Counted from the first letter of the stretch, positions 38,063-47,456 are shown. The stretch: 64,000 bases of DNA from Burkholderia sp. Bp8992 (GCF_003853705.1 NZ_QTQI01000026.1:1-64000), one strand, 5' to 3'. Notes: generated by a model not told the origin, from the sequence alone. Numbers and translations: made by a program.

Positions 38063-39202
38063 TTACGCGCCCTTGATGCTGACGAGTCCGTTCAGCACCT
38101 GGTCGAGGCCGCCGAACACCGAGATGCGATCGATCCGTTCCGCGACGCGCTCGAGCGTTTCCAGCTCCTTGAGCCGTAGCGCGGTCGGGTTTTCTTCCAT
38201 CACCTTCGCGGTGTTCAGCAGCGAACGCGTCGCCGCCGTTTCCTCGCGGCGGCGAATCACGTTCGCCTGCGCGGACTTCTCCGCCTCGACCACCTGCGCG
38301 AGGATCGTCTTCATGTCGCCCGGCAGCACGATATCCTTCACGCCGACGCTGCGCACGTCCACGCCCGAATCGCCGAGACGGGCACGCACCTGCGCGATCA
38401 CGACCTCGTCGATCGACTGCTTGTCCTCCAGCAGCTCGTCGAGCGAGCGCGTGCCGACCGCCGAGCGCAGCGCGAACTGCAACTCGCGGTACAGGTGCTC
38501 GACCGGCTTCTGCAGCTGGCCGAACGCATGCAGCACGTCCGCATAGCACCACGTCGCCGACAGGTTCAGCCGCAGCGCGACCTTGTCGCGCGTCAGGATT
38601 TCCTGTCCGCCGACTTCGATCGCCTGCAGGCGCAGGTCGACGAGCTCGACCGCGACGTCGCGGTTGAAGCGCCAGAACGCCGAGGTACCCGCGTCCAGCA
38701 ACCGCTCGATCTTGCCGTCGATCTTCAGCACACCGACGTGGTACGCCGGCACCTGTGCCAGCAGCACGCCCGTCAGGCCCGCCACGCCGCGCGCCCGCAG
38801 CGCCGGTTGCGCGATGCGCTTCACGAGCGCGGCCGGCAGCAGGCTGTCCTGCGTGAGGTCGACGCGTTCGAGACGGTGCGCGGCCAGGCCGCGCCAGTAC
38901 AGCCGGCGCGTGCCGGGCGCCAGGATCTCGACGAGCACGTCGTCTTCATAGCGCAGGCCCGCTTCGTCGTCGGCGAGATCCATCGCGACGAAGTACCGCG
39001 CGAGCACGTCCGGTGCGTCGTGACGCAGGTAGTCGGCCAGCGCGGCGTCGGCGAGCGGCGCGTCGAGACGCGCGGTCTGCACCGACAGGCGCTTGAACGG
39101 ATCGAAGGCCTTGAACACGCCCGGTTCCAGCACCTTCACGAAATCGCCTTCGCTCATCAGCAGCGCGCGTTCGTTCTTTTTCACTACATGACGCATCCAC
39201 AT
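38063..39202 (-). CDS. Slipin (SPFH/band 7) protein of the rtc operon
   Basis: A 379-residue SPFH-domain protein. The first 130 residues (MWMRHVVKKNERALLMSEGDFVKVLEPGVFKAFDP) form an extension typical of RNA-repair-linked slipins. The SPFH core is at about 150-300 (VPAYHVGVLKIDGKIERLLDAGTSAFWRFNRDV; DVRSVGVKDIVLPGDMKTIL), followed by a coiled-coil region, AEKSAQANVIRRREETAATRSLLNTAKVMEENPTALRLKELE. No membrane helix is evident at the N-terminus, so its link to membranes is unclear. It is the first protein gene of the operon, after a leader of about 500 bases that holds tRNA-like RNAs. The partner role in RNA repair is not defined. Confidence 0.85.
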   Translation of the reverse strand: MWMRHVVKKNERALLMSEGDFVKVLEPGVFKAFDPFKRLSVQTARLDAPLADAALADYLRHDAPDVLARYFVAMDLADDEAGLRYEDDVLVEILAPGTRRLYWRGLAAHRLERVDLTQDSLLPAALVKRIAQPALRARGVAGLTGVLLAQVPAYHVGVLKIDGKIERLLDAGTSAFWRFNRDVAVELVDLRLQAIEVGGQEILTRDKVALRLNLSATWCYADVLHAFGQLQKPVEHLYRELQFALRSAVGTRSLDELLEDKQSIDEVVIAQVRARLGDSGVDVRSVGVKDIVLPGDMKTILAQVVEAEKSAQANVIRRREETAATRSLLNTAKVMEENPTALRLKELETLERVAERIDRISVFGGLDQVLNGLVSIKGA

Positions 39203-39460
39203 ATTCTTGTCCTTTTTTTCAATGACCGCCGGGTGACGCGCATCGTGCGGATCGCGGTGCGACGCAACCGGGCGGGCGGCGCGCCGGCCCGGCGTCGAAG
39301 TGCACGGCGACGCATCCTGCATCGCGTCGTCGTGCGCCTTCGCGCCGGCCGTGCGGCCGCCCGGCCGATCGCGCGGAACCGCAACCGGTCCGACGCGCGG
39401 CGGGCCTGTCGGCCCGCACCGGCGGGTACTGCTTTCATAACGAGACTGTCCTTGCGGACA
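39203..39460 (-). other. Leader between tRNA-like RNAs and slipin gene
   Basis: About 260 bases of very GC-rich sequence with many possible stems but no recognised RNA family and no credible gene. A ribosome site AAGGACA precedes the slipin ATG, and a run of seven T on the plus strand lies just before it. Processing of the transcript between the tRNA-like units and the coding part is possible. Confidence 0.4.
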
Positions 39461-39461
39461 G

Positions 39462-39532
39462 TGTTCGAGCGGGATTCGAACCCGCCACCGGCCGGCTTTC
39501 GCCGGCTGCTCCACCTGACTGAGCTTCCGAAC
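39462..39532 (-). ncRNA. tRNA-like RNA with anticodon arm replaced by GAAA hairpin
   Basis: Read on the minus strand: a 5' acceptor half GTTCGG pairs with TCGAAC near the 3' end (six pairs, one G-U). A D arm GCTC-AGTCAGGTG-GAGC with the conserved GG follows. Where the anticodon arm should be, there is GCCGGC-GAAA-GCCGGC, a six-pair stem closed by a GNRA tetraloop, so no anticodon exists. After a short variable stretch comes a perfect T arm, GCGGG-TTCGAAT-CCCGC. An A follows the acceptor as discriminator; no CCA is encoded. It resembles a tRNA mimic such as the tRNA-like part of YrlA RNAs. It lies in the 5' leader of the slipin-rtcB operon. Confidence 0.8.
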
Positions 39533-39534
39533 AA

Positions 39535-39582
39535 TGGGCGCTCCGGGATTCGAACCCGGACGAGGCATCCTGGCGCGCGCCC
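39535..39582 (-). ncRNA. tRNA-like acceptor/T-arm minihelix RNA
   Basis: On the minus strand, GGGCGC pairs perfectly with GCGCCC near the 3' end, forming a six-pair acceptor stem. The T arm, CCGGG-TTCGAAT-CCCGG plus an extra T-A pair, is canonical. The 16 bases between them replace the D and anticodon arms and can form only a tiny hairpin (AGG/CCT). An A follows the acceptor; no CCA is encoded. It directly precedes the other tRNA-like unit, with two bases between, in the same transcript. It looks like a reduced tRNA, a possible ligand or substrate of the repair system. Confidence 0.7.
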
Positions 39583-39696
39583 CTTTGCCTTCATCTGTCC
39601 ATGGCGGCATGCGCTGCCGCGACGAACGAGGTTCGGCGGCGGCGCACCAGCAGGGCTTGTTGAACCCTGGCTCGCGGGCCAGCGGGACATCCGGCG
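39583..39696 (-). other. Structured 5' leader with extra hairpins
   Basis: Between the predicted transcription start and the first tRNA-like unit two stems can be seen on the minus strand. One is CAGGG with CCCTG around the T-loop-like TTCAACAAG (39651-39669). The other is GCGGCA-GCGCA-TGCCGC (39604-39620). The first recalls a degenerate T arm. No protein gene is credible here. Confidence 0.45.
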
Positions 39697-39706
39697 TCTT
39701 CTATTT

Positions 39707-39722
39707 AGCGAGGAGCGTGCCA
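39707..39722 (-). promoter_or_regulatory. Sigma-54 (-24/-12) promoter of the rtc operon
   Basis: The minus strand reads TGGCACG-CTCC-TCGCT, matching the sigma-54 consensus TGGCACG-N4-TTGCW with one mismatch and correct spacing. It lies upstream of the tRNA-like units and slipin, divergent from the sigma-54 activator RtcR. Transcription should begin about a dozen bases downstream, near 39696. Confidence 0.8.
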
Positions 39723-39740
39723 GTGGGCGTGTTTGCGCGT

Positions 39741-39757
39741 TGAATATTTTTAATTCA
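39741..39757. promoter_or_regulatory. Inverted repeat upstream of the sigma-54 promoter
   Basis: TGAAT and ATTCA flank a 7-base AT-rich spacer, about 20 bases beyond the -24 element. It may be an RtcR or IHF contact; its closeness to the promoter makes a classic enhancer less likely. Confidence 0.35.
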
Positions 39758-39850
39758 TTGAAAGTAAAGGGGATTTTTCGAGGCGGGTTTCTTTGGGGCG
39801 ATGCTCTGTGGATATGTCATCCAGGGAATCCGATACAATGAGATCGCTTC

Positions 39851-39866
39851 TTATCCCATGAGATAA
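39851..39866. promoter_or_regulatory. Near-palindrome before rtcR, possible enhancer/autoregulatory site
   Basis: TTATCCCATGAGATAA is self-complementary at 14 of 16 positions and ends three bases before the rtcR ATG. At about 130 bases upstream of the -24/-12 promoter, it is at a normal enhancer distance for a sigma-54 activator. It could therefore serve as RtcR binding site for both genes. A -10-like TACAAT is at 39834. Confidence 0.45.
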
Positions 39867-39868
39867 AT

Positions 39869-41485
<1,617 letters not shown>

Positions 41486-41515
41486 CGAACGCGGTGGCGC
41501 GGCTGGCGCGATTGG

Positions 41516-42109
41516 TCAGGCTGCCGCAGTCGCCGCGTCGTGAAACGGTGCCAGGAATCCCCAATCCGGGTGAGCCGCCGCGATATCCGCAAGTCCGCTC
41601 GCGAACGCATGCGCCGGCAGCCACGGATATCCGAACGCCGCGTGCAGCGTGCCGAGCTTCAGTGACTGCGGATCGTCGACCGTATCCATCCGCGCGATAT
41701 GAATATGCAGCGCGGCAATTCGCGCGACGTCTTCGCTTGCGTCATCACCCGCGAACTGCCAGCGATACGTGCCATGCCCGATCCGCAGCGCGCCGCTGTC
41801 CTTCTGCCGCATCACGACGAGCCACGGCATGCGGCTGACGCCATGCGCGTCGACCTCCGGTTCCGTGCAGACGTAATAGGTCCGGCACTGCTCGAACCGC
41901 TCGCCGAATTCCTCGACCAGCGTGCGCGCAATGGCAGACGCGCCGGTCACGCGCGGCGGAAAATCGATATCGTCGCTCGCGAGCGAAAAGCTCAGCTCGG
42001 CATCGGCCGCGAAGCACTCGGCGATCAGTGGCGGATGGTTCAGGTCTTTCGCGCGCAGATAGCATTCGAGCAGCGCGCGAATCGTCGCGGGATGAAGCGG
42101 GAAGGGCAT
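41516..42109 (-). CDS. NTF2/SnoaL-like fold protein
   Basis: A 197-residue protein that looks like the SnoaL or nuclear-transport-factor-2-like fold: TIRALLECYLRAKDLNHPPLIAECFAADAELSFSLAS near residues 10-46, then beta strands with TYYVCTEPEVDAHG and MPWLVVMRQKDSGALRIGHGTYRW. Fold members include enzymes and ligand-binding proteins; catalytic residues cannot be assigned. The start at 42109 has a GGAGG ribosome site eight bases upstream, preferred over an earlier ATG. It stands alone, converging on rtcR and preceded by the methyltransferase. Confidence 0.7.
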   Translation of the reverse strand: MPFPLHPATIRALLECYLRAKDLNHPPLIAECFAADAELSFSLASDDIDFPPRVTGASAIARTLVEEFGERFEQCRTYYVCTEPEVDAHGVSRMPWLVVMRQKDSGALRIGHGTYRWQFAGDDASEDVARIAALHIHIARMDTVDDPQSLKLGTLHAAFGYPWLPAHAFASGLADIAAAHPDWGFLAPFHDAATAAA

Positions 42110-42212
42110 GGTCGAACCTCCAGTGTCGGAAAATCGGGCCGCACGATCCGGCATGCGTATGCGGTGGATACGCTGCCTGTCGTGGGCTGATGCGTGCTGG
42201 ATAAAAGCGCCG

Positions 42213-42965
42213 TCACGCGCGGCAGATCGCGATGATCTCCGCGCTGGTCGCTTCGTCGAACGGTGCGCGTTGCCAGTTGCCGCACCACTCGGCCGACGCG
42301 AAACCGGCTGCCGCCACGCGTGCGAGCAGTTCGGGTTGCGCGATGAAACGCAGCCGGCTCGTGTTCGTCAGGAGCGTGTCGTCGCGGCGGAAGCGGTAGT
42401 GCGTGTCGAACGTCACGATCGCGCCGTCCACCGCACGCACCGCGTGATGGAGATCGACGCGTCCGAAGTCGTGCGATTCGACGCTGCTTGCCGACTGCGA
42501 GGGCGTCCATGCACGCCACGGCTCGACGCGCGGATTGCGGGTGTCGAACAGGAAGCGGCCGCCATCGGCGAGCACGCGTCGCACGCCATGCAGCGTCGCG
42601 TCGATTTCATCGTCTGTCAGCAGGCACTGGAACGCGTGCCCGGTCATCACGACCGCATCGAACGGCGCGCCGGGCGGCAGGCTGCCGAGTTCGCATGCGA
42701 GCCAGCGCACGGTGTCGGCGCCCGCTTGGCGTCGTGCGTACTCGATCATCGCCGGCGCCGGGTCGATCGCGATAACGTCATGCCCGGCCGCCGCGAGCCG
42801 GCGCGCGAACGTGCCGGTGCCGCAGCCGAGATCGAGGATGCGCCGCGGCGCGGCGCCGATCACGGCGGCATAGAACGCGAAGTCCTGATCGCCCGCGTTG
42901 AACAGGTCGTAGACCGAGACGAGGCGCGGGTCGGTGTAGAGGCGGTCCGGGTCTGCGGGCGTCAT
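42213..42965 (-). CDS. SAM-dependent methyltransferase
   Basis: A 250-residue class I methyltransferase with the SAM motif ILDLGCGTGTFARRLAAAGHDVIAIDPAPAMIEYAR near residues 43-78, VVMTGHAFQCLLTDDE (post I region) and GRFLFDTRNP. The C-terminal part has the small beta domain common in Methyltransf_11/25 enzymes. It follows a LysE-type exporter by 13 bases and is probably co-transcribed with it. The substrate is unknown. The start at 42965 was chosen over one 36 bases earlier because the earlier frame overlaps the exporter. Confidence 0.82.
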   Translation of the reverse strand: MTPADPDRLYTDPRLVSVYDLFNAGDQDFAFYAAVIGAAPRRILDLGCGTGTFARRLAAAGHDVIAIDPAPAMIEYARRQAGADTVRWLACELGSLPPGAPFDAVVMTGHAFQCLLTDDEIDATLHGVRRVLADGGRFLFDTRNPRVEPWRAWTPSQSASSVESHDFGRVDLHHAVRAVDGAIVTFDTHYRFRRDDTLLTNTSRLRFIAQPELLARVAAAGFASAEWCGNWQRAPFDEATSAEIIAICRA

Positions 42966-42978
42966 GCGGCCGCGCGGA

Positions 42979-43605
42979 TCAGCGCTGCTGCACGGCCACA
43001 CGCAGCCCGAGCGCGATGAAGATCGAGCCGATGATCTTGCCCTGCCAGCGCGTGAGCCACGTGAGCCGCTTCACGATGCGGCCGAGCGGGCGGATCGAGC
43101 ACGCGATCAGCGTCGTATAGAGCGAGCTGAGCACGACGAAGATCAGCCCGAGCACCGCGAACTGCACGAACGTCGAGCCGCGCTCGGGGTGGACGAACTG
43201 CGGCATGAACGCGAGGAAGAACAGCGCGGTCTTCGGATTCAGCACTTCGGCGGGAATCGCCTGTAGGTACGCCTTGAGCGGCGTGACGGGCGACACTTGC
43301 GGCAGCGACGGATCGGACGCCTTCTCCAGCAGCGCGCGCACGCCGAGATAGATCAGGTAGGCGGCGCCGACCAGCTTCACGACGTTGAACGCGAGCGCCG
43401 ACGTCATCAGCAGCGCGGACAGCCCGACGGCCGCGAACAGCGTGTGCACGAAGTCGCCGCTGGCGACGCCCAGGCCGGTCAGGATGCCGGTCTTGCGCCC
43501 GCCCTGCACGGTGCGGCTCAGCACGAGCAGCACGGCGGGGCCGGGGATCAGGAACAGGCCCAGGACGACGGCCGTGAAGGTGGTCAGCGTGGTCAGGTCG
43601 AACAT
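42979..43605 (-). CDS. LysE-family amino-acid exporter
   Basis: A 208-residue membrane protein with six helices of the LysE/RhtB family. The N-terminus reads FTAVVLGLFLIPGPAVLLVLSRTVQGGRKTGILTGLGVASGDFVHTLFAAVG, which holds the family PGP and G-x3-G-D motifs. NPKTALFFLAFMPQFV follows in the middle. Such proteins export amino acids or homoserine lactone-like compounds. It is divergent from an AraC regulator at 43775 and is followed by a methyltransferase. The start at 43605 begins directly with the first helix. The exported compound is unknown. Confidence 0.87.
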   Translation of the reverse strand: MFDLTTLTTFTAVVLGLFLIPGPAVLLVLSRTVQGGRKTGILTGLGVASGDFVHTLFAAVGLSALLMTSALAFNVVKLVGAAYLIYLGVRALLEKASDPSLPQVSPVTPLKAYLQAIPAEVLNPKTALFFLAFMPQFVHPERGSTFVQFAVLGLIFVVLSSLYTTLIACSIRPLGRIVKRLTWLTRWQGKIIGSIFIALGLRVAVQQR

Positions 43606-43774
43606 GGCGGCTCCGGCAGGTTGGCGCGGCGGCGGGGATCGGGGCATTGTATTCGGTTCGGCGTGCGGCTGCCGACGCGGCGCCCGAACGGCCCGACCAT
43701 GCCCGCGCCTTTCTGGTATAAGCACGAAACGACGCGCGGCACGGCGTCCGGCTTCTTCCACCGCCTACCGTTCC

Positions 43775-44575
43775 ATGCGCGAGCTTCCACCGACTACCGA
43801 TCCTGCCGCGGACGCCGAGATCTATCATGTGCCGCGTCCGCTCGTCGTGTTCGGCGGCTCGGTCGTCGAACCCGAATGGCGGCTGGAGCGGCACCGCCAT
43901 CGCCAGGCGCAACTGCTCTATACGCTGTCGGGTGTCGTCTATTGCGAGATCGACGGCGGCGTGTGGAGCGCGCCACCCCAATGCACGGTATGGATTCCCG
44001 GCGACGTCCCGCATGCGGCGCGCGGCTCGGCCGGCGCGACCTACTACGCGGTGCTGGTCGAACCCGATGCCGCGCTCGACCTGCCCGCGCACTGCTGCAC
44101 GCTGTCCGTGTCGCCGCTGCTGCGCGAACTGCTGCTGAAGGCCGCGAGCTTCCCGAACCTGTACGACGTCGACGGGCCGCAAGGGCGGCTGATGGCGACG
44201 CTGCTCGACGAACTCGCCGCGGCGCCGGTCGAGGACCTGTACCTGCCGATGCCGGCCGATCGCCGGCTGCGCAAGCTGATCGACCATCTGCTCGACGATC
44301 CGGCCGACAGGTCGCCGCTGCCCGAACTCGCGCGGCGCGCGGGCATCAGCGAGCGCAGCCTCACACGGCTCGCGGCGAAGGAGCTTGGAATGAGCCTCGG
44401 CGACTGGCGCCGGCGGCTGCACGTCGCGCTGTCGCTGCGGATGCTGACGACCGGCCGCCGTGTGCACCAGATCGCGATCGACCTCGGCTACGAGAGCGCG
44501 AGCAGCTTCGTGACGATGTTCCGCAAGGCGACCGGCAAGTCGCCGACGCAGTTCCTGACCGATCGGCAACGCTGA
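43775..44575 (+). CDS. AraC-family transcriptional regulator
   Basis: A 266-residue regulator with an N-terminal cupin-like sensor domain (HVPRPLVVFGGSVVEPEWRLERHRHRQAQLLYTLSG; WIPGDVPHAARG) and a C-terminal pair of AraC helix-turn-helix motifs at about 165-262 (LPELARRAGISERSLTRLAAKELGMS; HQIAIDLGYESASSFVTMFRKATGKSP). It is divergent from the LysE exporter with a gap of 169 bases and probably regulates it. The start at 43775 matches the cupin fold; the long upstream frame overlaps the exporter on the other strand. Confidence 0.87.
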   Translation: MRELPPTTDPAADAEIYHVPRPLVVFGGSVVEPEWRLERHRHRQAQLLYTLSGVVYCEIDGGVWSAPPQCTVWIPGDVPHAARGSAGATYYAVLVEPDAALDLPAHCCTLSVSPLLRELLLKAASFPNLYDVDGPQGRLMATLLDELAAAPVEDLYLPMPADRRLRKLIDHLLDDPADRSPLPELARRAGISERSLTRLAAKELGMSLGDWRRRLHVALSLRMLTTGRRVHQIAIDLGYESASSFVTMFRKATGKSPTQFLTDRQR

Positions 44576-44670
44576 ACGACCGGGTCGCGCCGATGTCCAC
44601 GCGCGTTTGGCCGGATTGGAAAAGCAGTTGGCCGGGATGAGAAATGACGCGTTCGACCTCGATTCATAAA

Positions 44671-44687
44671 ATGAGAATCGTTCTCAT
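44671..44687. promoter_or_regulatory. Fur box
   Basis: ATGAGAA-TCG-TTCTCAT has perfect 7-bp arms and is a near-ideal Fur-type operator as seen in Burkholderia and Pseudomonas. It ends 12 bases before the ATG of the gene at 44700 and overlaps a -10-like TAAAAT (44667-44672). Iron-dependent repression of that gene is expected. Confidence 0.75.
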
Positions 44688-44699
44688 CTGGAGGTCGAC

Positions 44700-45119
44700 A
44701 TGCACATCAACACGACGGAATTCCCGTTTGTCTGGCTGCGTTACGGCGGTTCGACGCACCTCGAGCCCGTCCGACTGATCGCCGAACTCGACGCGTTGCT
44801 GGCGCGCGGCGAACGCTTCGTTCTTCTGACCGACGATGCGCCGTCCGGCGGCGATCGCGGCGACACCGACCACGAGATGCGCAAGCAGCTCGCGAGGTGG
44901 AGCAAGGCCCACCGCGCGCAGTCGCGCGAATGGATCCCCGCGATGATCGCGATCGAGCCCGATGCGGCACGGCGTGCAGCACTCGATGCATTTTCGGGGG
45001 CGTTCGAGAAGGTCTGGGGCTATCCGTTGAACGCGGCCGCGACCCGCGACGACGCGCTGGCGCTCGCGCAGCGGCTGCTCGCCGAACCCGCGCGCAGCAT
45101 GGCGGCGGCGAACGCCTGA
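44700..45119 (+). CDS. Fur-regulated protein of unknown function
   Basis: A 139-residue cytoplasmic-looking protein without signal or membrane helix. It starts MHINTTEFPFVWLRYG and has LEPVRLIAELDALLARGERFVLLTDDAPS, a helical DHEMRKQLARWSKAHRAQSREWIPAMIAIEP stretch, and FSGAFEKVWGYPLNAAATRDDALALAQRLL. I do not recognise the family with certainty. A GGAGG ribosome site lies just before the ATG, and a Fur box sits immediately upstream, so it should be made when iron is scarce. No siderophore gene is adjacent. It stands alone between AraC and LysR regulators. Confidence 0.75.
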   Translation: MHINTTEFPFVWLRYGGSTHLEPVRLIAELDALLARGERFVLLTDDAPSGGDRGDTDHEMRKQLARWSKAHRAQSREWIPAMIAIEPDAARRAALDAFSGAFEKVWGYPLNAAATRDDALALAQRLLAEPARSMAAANA

Positions 45120-45222
45120 ACCGGCCGCCGCGCGAGCCGCGCGGCTTTCATCGACATCGACACACATGCATGGCGCACGCACGCGCGCGCCGCGGCATGT
45201 CGCAACCACGCAGGGGTGACCG

Positions 45223-46227
45223 GTGGACAATCCGATCCGCGCGATGCGCATCTTCACGCGCATCGTCGAAATGAAGAGCTTTACACGCGCGGCGCTGGCG
45301 CTCGGCATCTCGCGCGCGACCGCGACGCGGACCGTGCAGGAACTCGAAGCGGCGCTCGGCACGCCGCTGCTGGTGCGTACGACGCGCGCGCTGCGGGCGA
45401 CGTCCGAAGGCGACGCGTATTACCGGCGCTGCGTGAGCATCACGGCGGACGTCGACGAGCTCGAAGCCAGCATTCGCGGCGCCGCGCGGCATCCGAGCGG
45501 GCCGCTGCGCGTCGAGGTGCCGGCGTCGGTGGCCGGCGCGATCGTGCTGCCTGCGCTCGACGCGTTTCATGCACGGCATCCCGATCTCGTGCTGATGCTG
45601 GGCGTGGCCGGGCGCGCGGGCGATCGCGATGCCGATGCGATCGACTGCGCCGTCCGGCTGGGCGCGCTGCCCGATTCGTCGCGCGTCGCGCGCCGGCTCG
45701 GCTCGCTCGAACGCGTGACGTGCGCGAGCCCCGCGTATCTCGATCGCTTCGGCGTGCCGCGCACACTCGACGCGCTCGAGGCCCACCGCGCGGTCGGCGG
45801 CGCGCTGGTGTCCGGCCAGCGCACGGCCGAACTCGATTTCATCGCGGACGACGTCGTGCGCAAGGTCCGGCTCCACAGCATCGTCAGCGTGGACGACGAG
45901 CAGGCGTATCTGGCCTGCGGCGTGCATGGACTCGGGTTGATCCAGCCCACGCGCATCGCCGCGCAGGCGCTGATCGATCGAGGGCAGCTGCGGGAAGTAC
46001 TGCCGCACTGGCAGCCCGAGGCGGCAGCCGTGTCGGCGGTCTACGTGAAGCGCCCGCATGTATCGCCCGGTGTGCGTGCGTTCGTCGACTGGATCGCCGA
46101 GCGTTTCGTGCAGGCCGCGCACGAACATGAAGGGATCGCGGCGGCGGGGGCGGTGGGGTGGCGGCCGGCGCTGCCGGGTGCAGCCGCTACCGGCGATCGC
46201 TACAGCGGGCTGGTGGCGGTGGCGTGA
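45223..46227 (+). CDS. LysR-type transcriptional regulator
   Basis: A 334-residue LysR regulator with a GTG start after AGGGGTGACC. The DNA-binding domain is at residues 8-66 (MRIFTRIVEMKSFTRAALALGISRATATRTVQELEAALG) and the effector domain at about 95-295. The C-terminal 40 residues (GIAAAGAVGWRPALPGAAATGDRYSG) extend past the normal fold and look disordered. An ATG 21 bases downstream is an alternative start. No divergent target gene is adjacent, so its regulon is unknown. Confidence 0.85.
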   Translation: MDNPIRAMRIFTRIVEMKSFTRAALALGISRATATRTVQELEAALGTPLLVRTTRALRATSEGDAYYRRCVSITADVDELEASIRGAARHPSGPLRVEVPASVAGAIVLPALDAFHARHPDLVLMLGVAGRAGDRDADAIDCAVRLGALPDSSRVARRLGSLERVTCASPAYLDRFGVPRTLDALEAHRAVGGALVSGQRTAELDFIADDVVRKVRLHSIVSVDDEQAYLACGVHGLGLIQPTRIAAQALIDRGQLREVLPHWQPEAAAVSAVYVKRPHVSPGVRAFVDWIAERFVQAAHEHEGIAAAGAVGWRPALPGAAATGDRYSGLVAVA

Positions 46228-46459
46228 CGGCAGCAGACCGACGGAAAGATCTCGAGCAGCGTTCGCGAGGCGGAACGCGCCGGCCATCCATCCGATCTGT
46301 ATCGAACGGTGTAAATATTTTGGCGATTTAGCACGAAATTCGCCGGAATATTTTCATCGGAGGCCGAACGGCCAGCAGTGCAGCCGTATAGGGCGAGTCG
46401 GGCTGTGCGCGTGCATCGCGCATCGACAGCCGACACACACGGCGTATGGAACGGGCGCG

Positions 46460-47392
46460 CTACACCGCCCTGAGGCGCCCCAATTCCTCCGCCAGAAAAT
46501 CGACGAACGCGCGAATCCGCGTGGACATCTGGTGACGCTGCGCGTACACCGCGTAGATGTCGGCGCTCGGCGTCTCGTGATCGGGCAGCACGACGACGAG
46601 CCGGCCGTCGGCGAGATAGTCGCGCAGGTCCCACTCCGCGCGCATCAGGATTCCGTGCCCGTCGAGCGCCCACTTCACGGCGATCTCGCCGTCGTTCGTC
46701 GTCAGGTTGCCGTTGATCCGCACGGCTTCCGTGTGGCGCGCCGAGCCGCGTCCGCTCGTCAGGCGCCAGACGCCGTAACCCTCGTCGCCTTGCCGGATGC
46801 CGATGCAGTTGTGCCGCGCGAGGTCGTGCGGCGTGCCGGGTGTGCCGTGGCGCGCGAGATACGCGGGCGCCGCGCACAGCAGCCGGCGGTTCGGCGCGAG
46901 CCGCCGCGCGACGACGCGCGTGTCGGGCGGCTCGCCGAAGCGGATGCACACGTCGAACGCGTCGTCGGTGAGCGGCGGCGGCATCACCGACAGCTGCAGC
47001 TGCACCGACACCTCCGGATAGCGCGCGACGAAGCGCGAGATCGCGGGGCCGATGTGGCTGCGCCCGAACCCGAGCGTCGCGTTCACGCGCAGCAGCCCTT
47101 TCGGCCGCTGCTTCGCGCTGCCGAGCAGTTCGCCGAGTTCGTCCATCTGGTCGAGGATCCGGCGCGCGTAGTCGAGGTACACGTCGCCTTCGGGCGTCAG
47201 CATCATCCGCCGCGTCGTGCGGTTGACGAGCGTCACGCCCGCGCGCCGCTCCATCTGGGTGAGCCGCTTGCTGACGGCCGCCGCGGTCAGTCCGAGTTCG
47301 CGTGCGGCCGCGCTCAGGCTGCCCGACGCGGCCAGCGTCGAGAAGAAGCCGAGATCGGCCGGCTGGACGGTATCCGTCATGACGGGATTCAT
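46460..47392 (-). CDS. LysR regulator of the tartrate/D-malate dehydrogenase gene
   Basis: A 310-residue LysR regulator with DNA-binding domain at 10-70 (ADLGFFSTLAASGSLSAAARELGLTAAAVSKRLTQMERRAG) and effector domain at 95-300. It is divergent from the tartrate/D-malate dehydrogenase gene, as E. coli DmlR is from dmlA, with a T-N11-A dyad between them at 47434. It probably activates dehydrogenase and transporter genes in response to D-malate or tartrate; the effector is inferred. A second in-frame ATG (47380) is possible. Confidence 0.85.
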   Translation of the reverse strand: MNPVMTDTVQPADLGFFSTLAASGSLSAAARELGLTAAAVSKRLTQMERRAGVTLVNRTTRRMMLTPEGDVYLDYARRILDQMDELGELLGSAKQRPKGLLRVNATLGFGRSHIGPAISRFVARYPEVSVQLQLSVMPPPLTDDAFDVCIRFGEPPDTRVVARRLAPNRRLLCAAPAYLARHGTPGTPHDLARHNCIGIRQGDEGYGVWRLTSGRGSARHTEAVRINGNLTTNDGEIAVKWALDGHGILMRAEWDLRDYLADGRLVVVLPDHETPSADIYAVYAQRHQMSTRIRAFVDFLAEELGRLRAV

Positions 47393-47433
47393 GAATTTTA
47401 GTTAAAGATGCTTTGAGTATAGCCCCGGTTTCT

Positions 47434-47456
47434 GCACTTCCGGTTCGGTAAAGTGC
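47434..47456. promoter_or_regulatory. LysR-type T-N11-A operator
   Basis: GCACTT and AAGTGC form perfect 6-bp arms separated by exactly 11 bases, giving the T-N11-A core of LysR sites. It is 33 bases before the dehydrogenase ATG and 42 before the divergent LysR start. Confidence 0.6.

Noticed and set aside
39462-39582. Two ordinary tRNA genes
   Set aside because: One lacks an anticodon loop and the other lacks D and anticodon arms, so they cannot decode.
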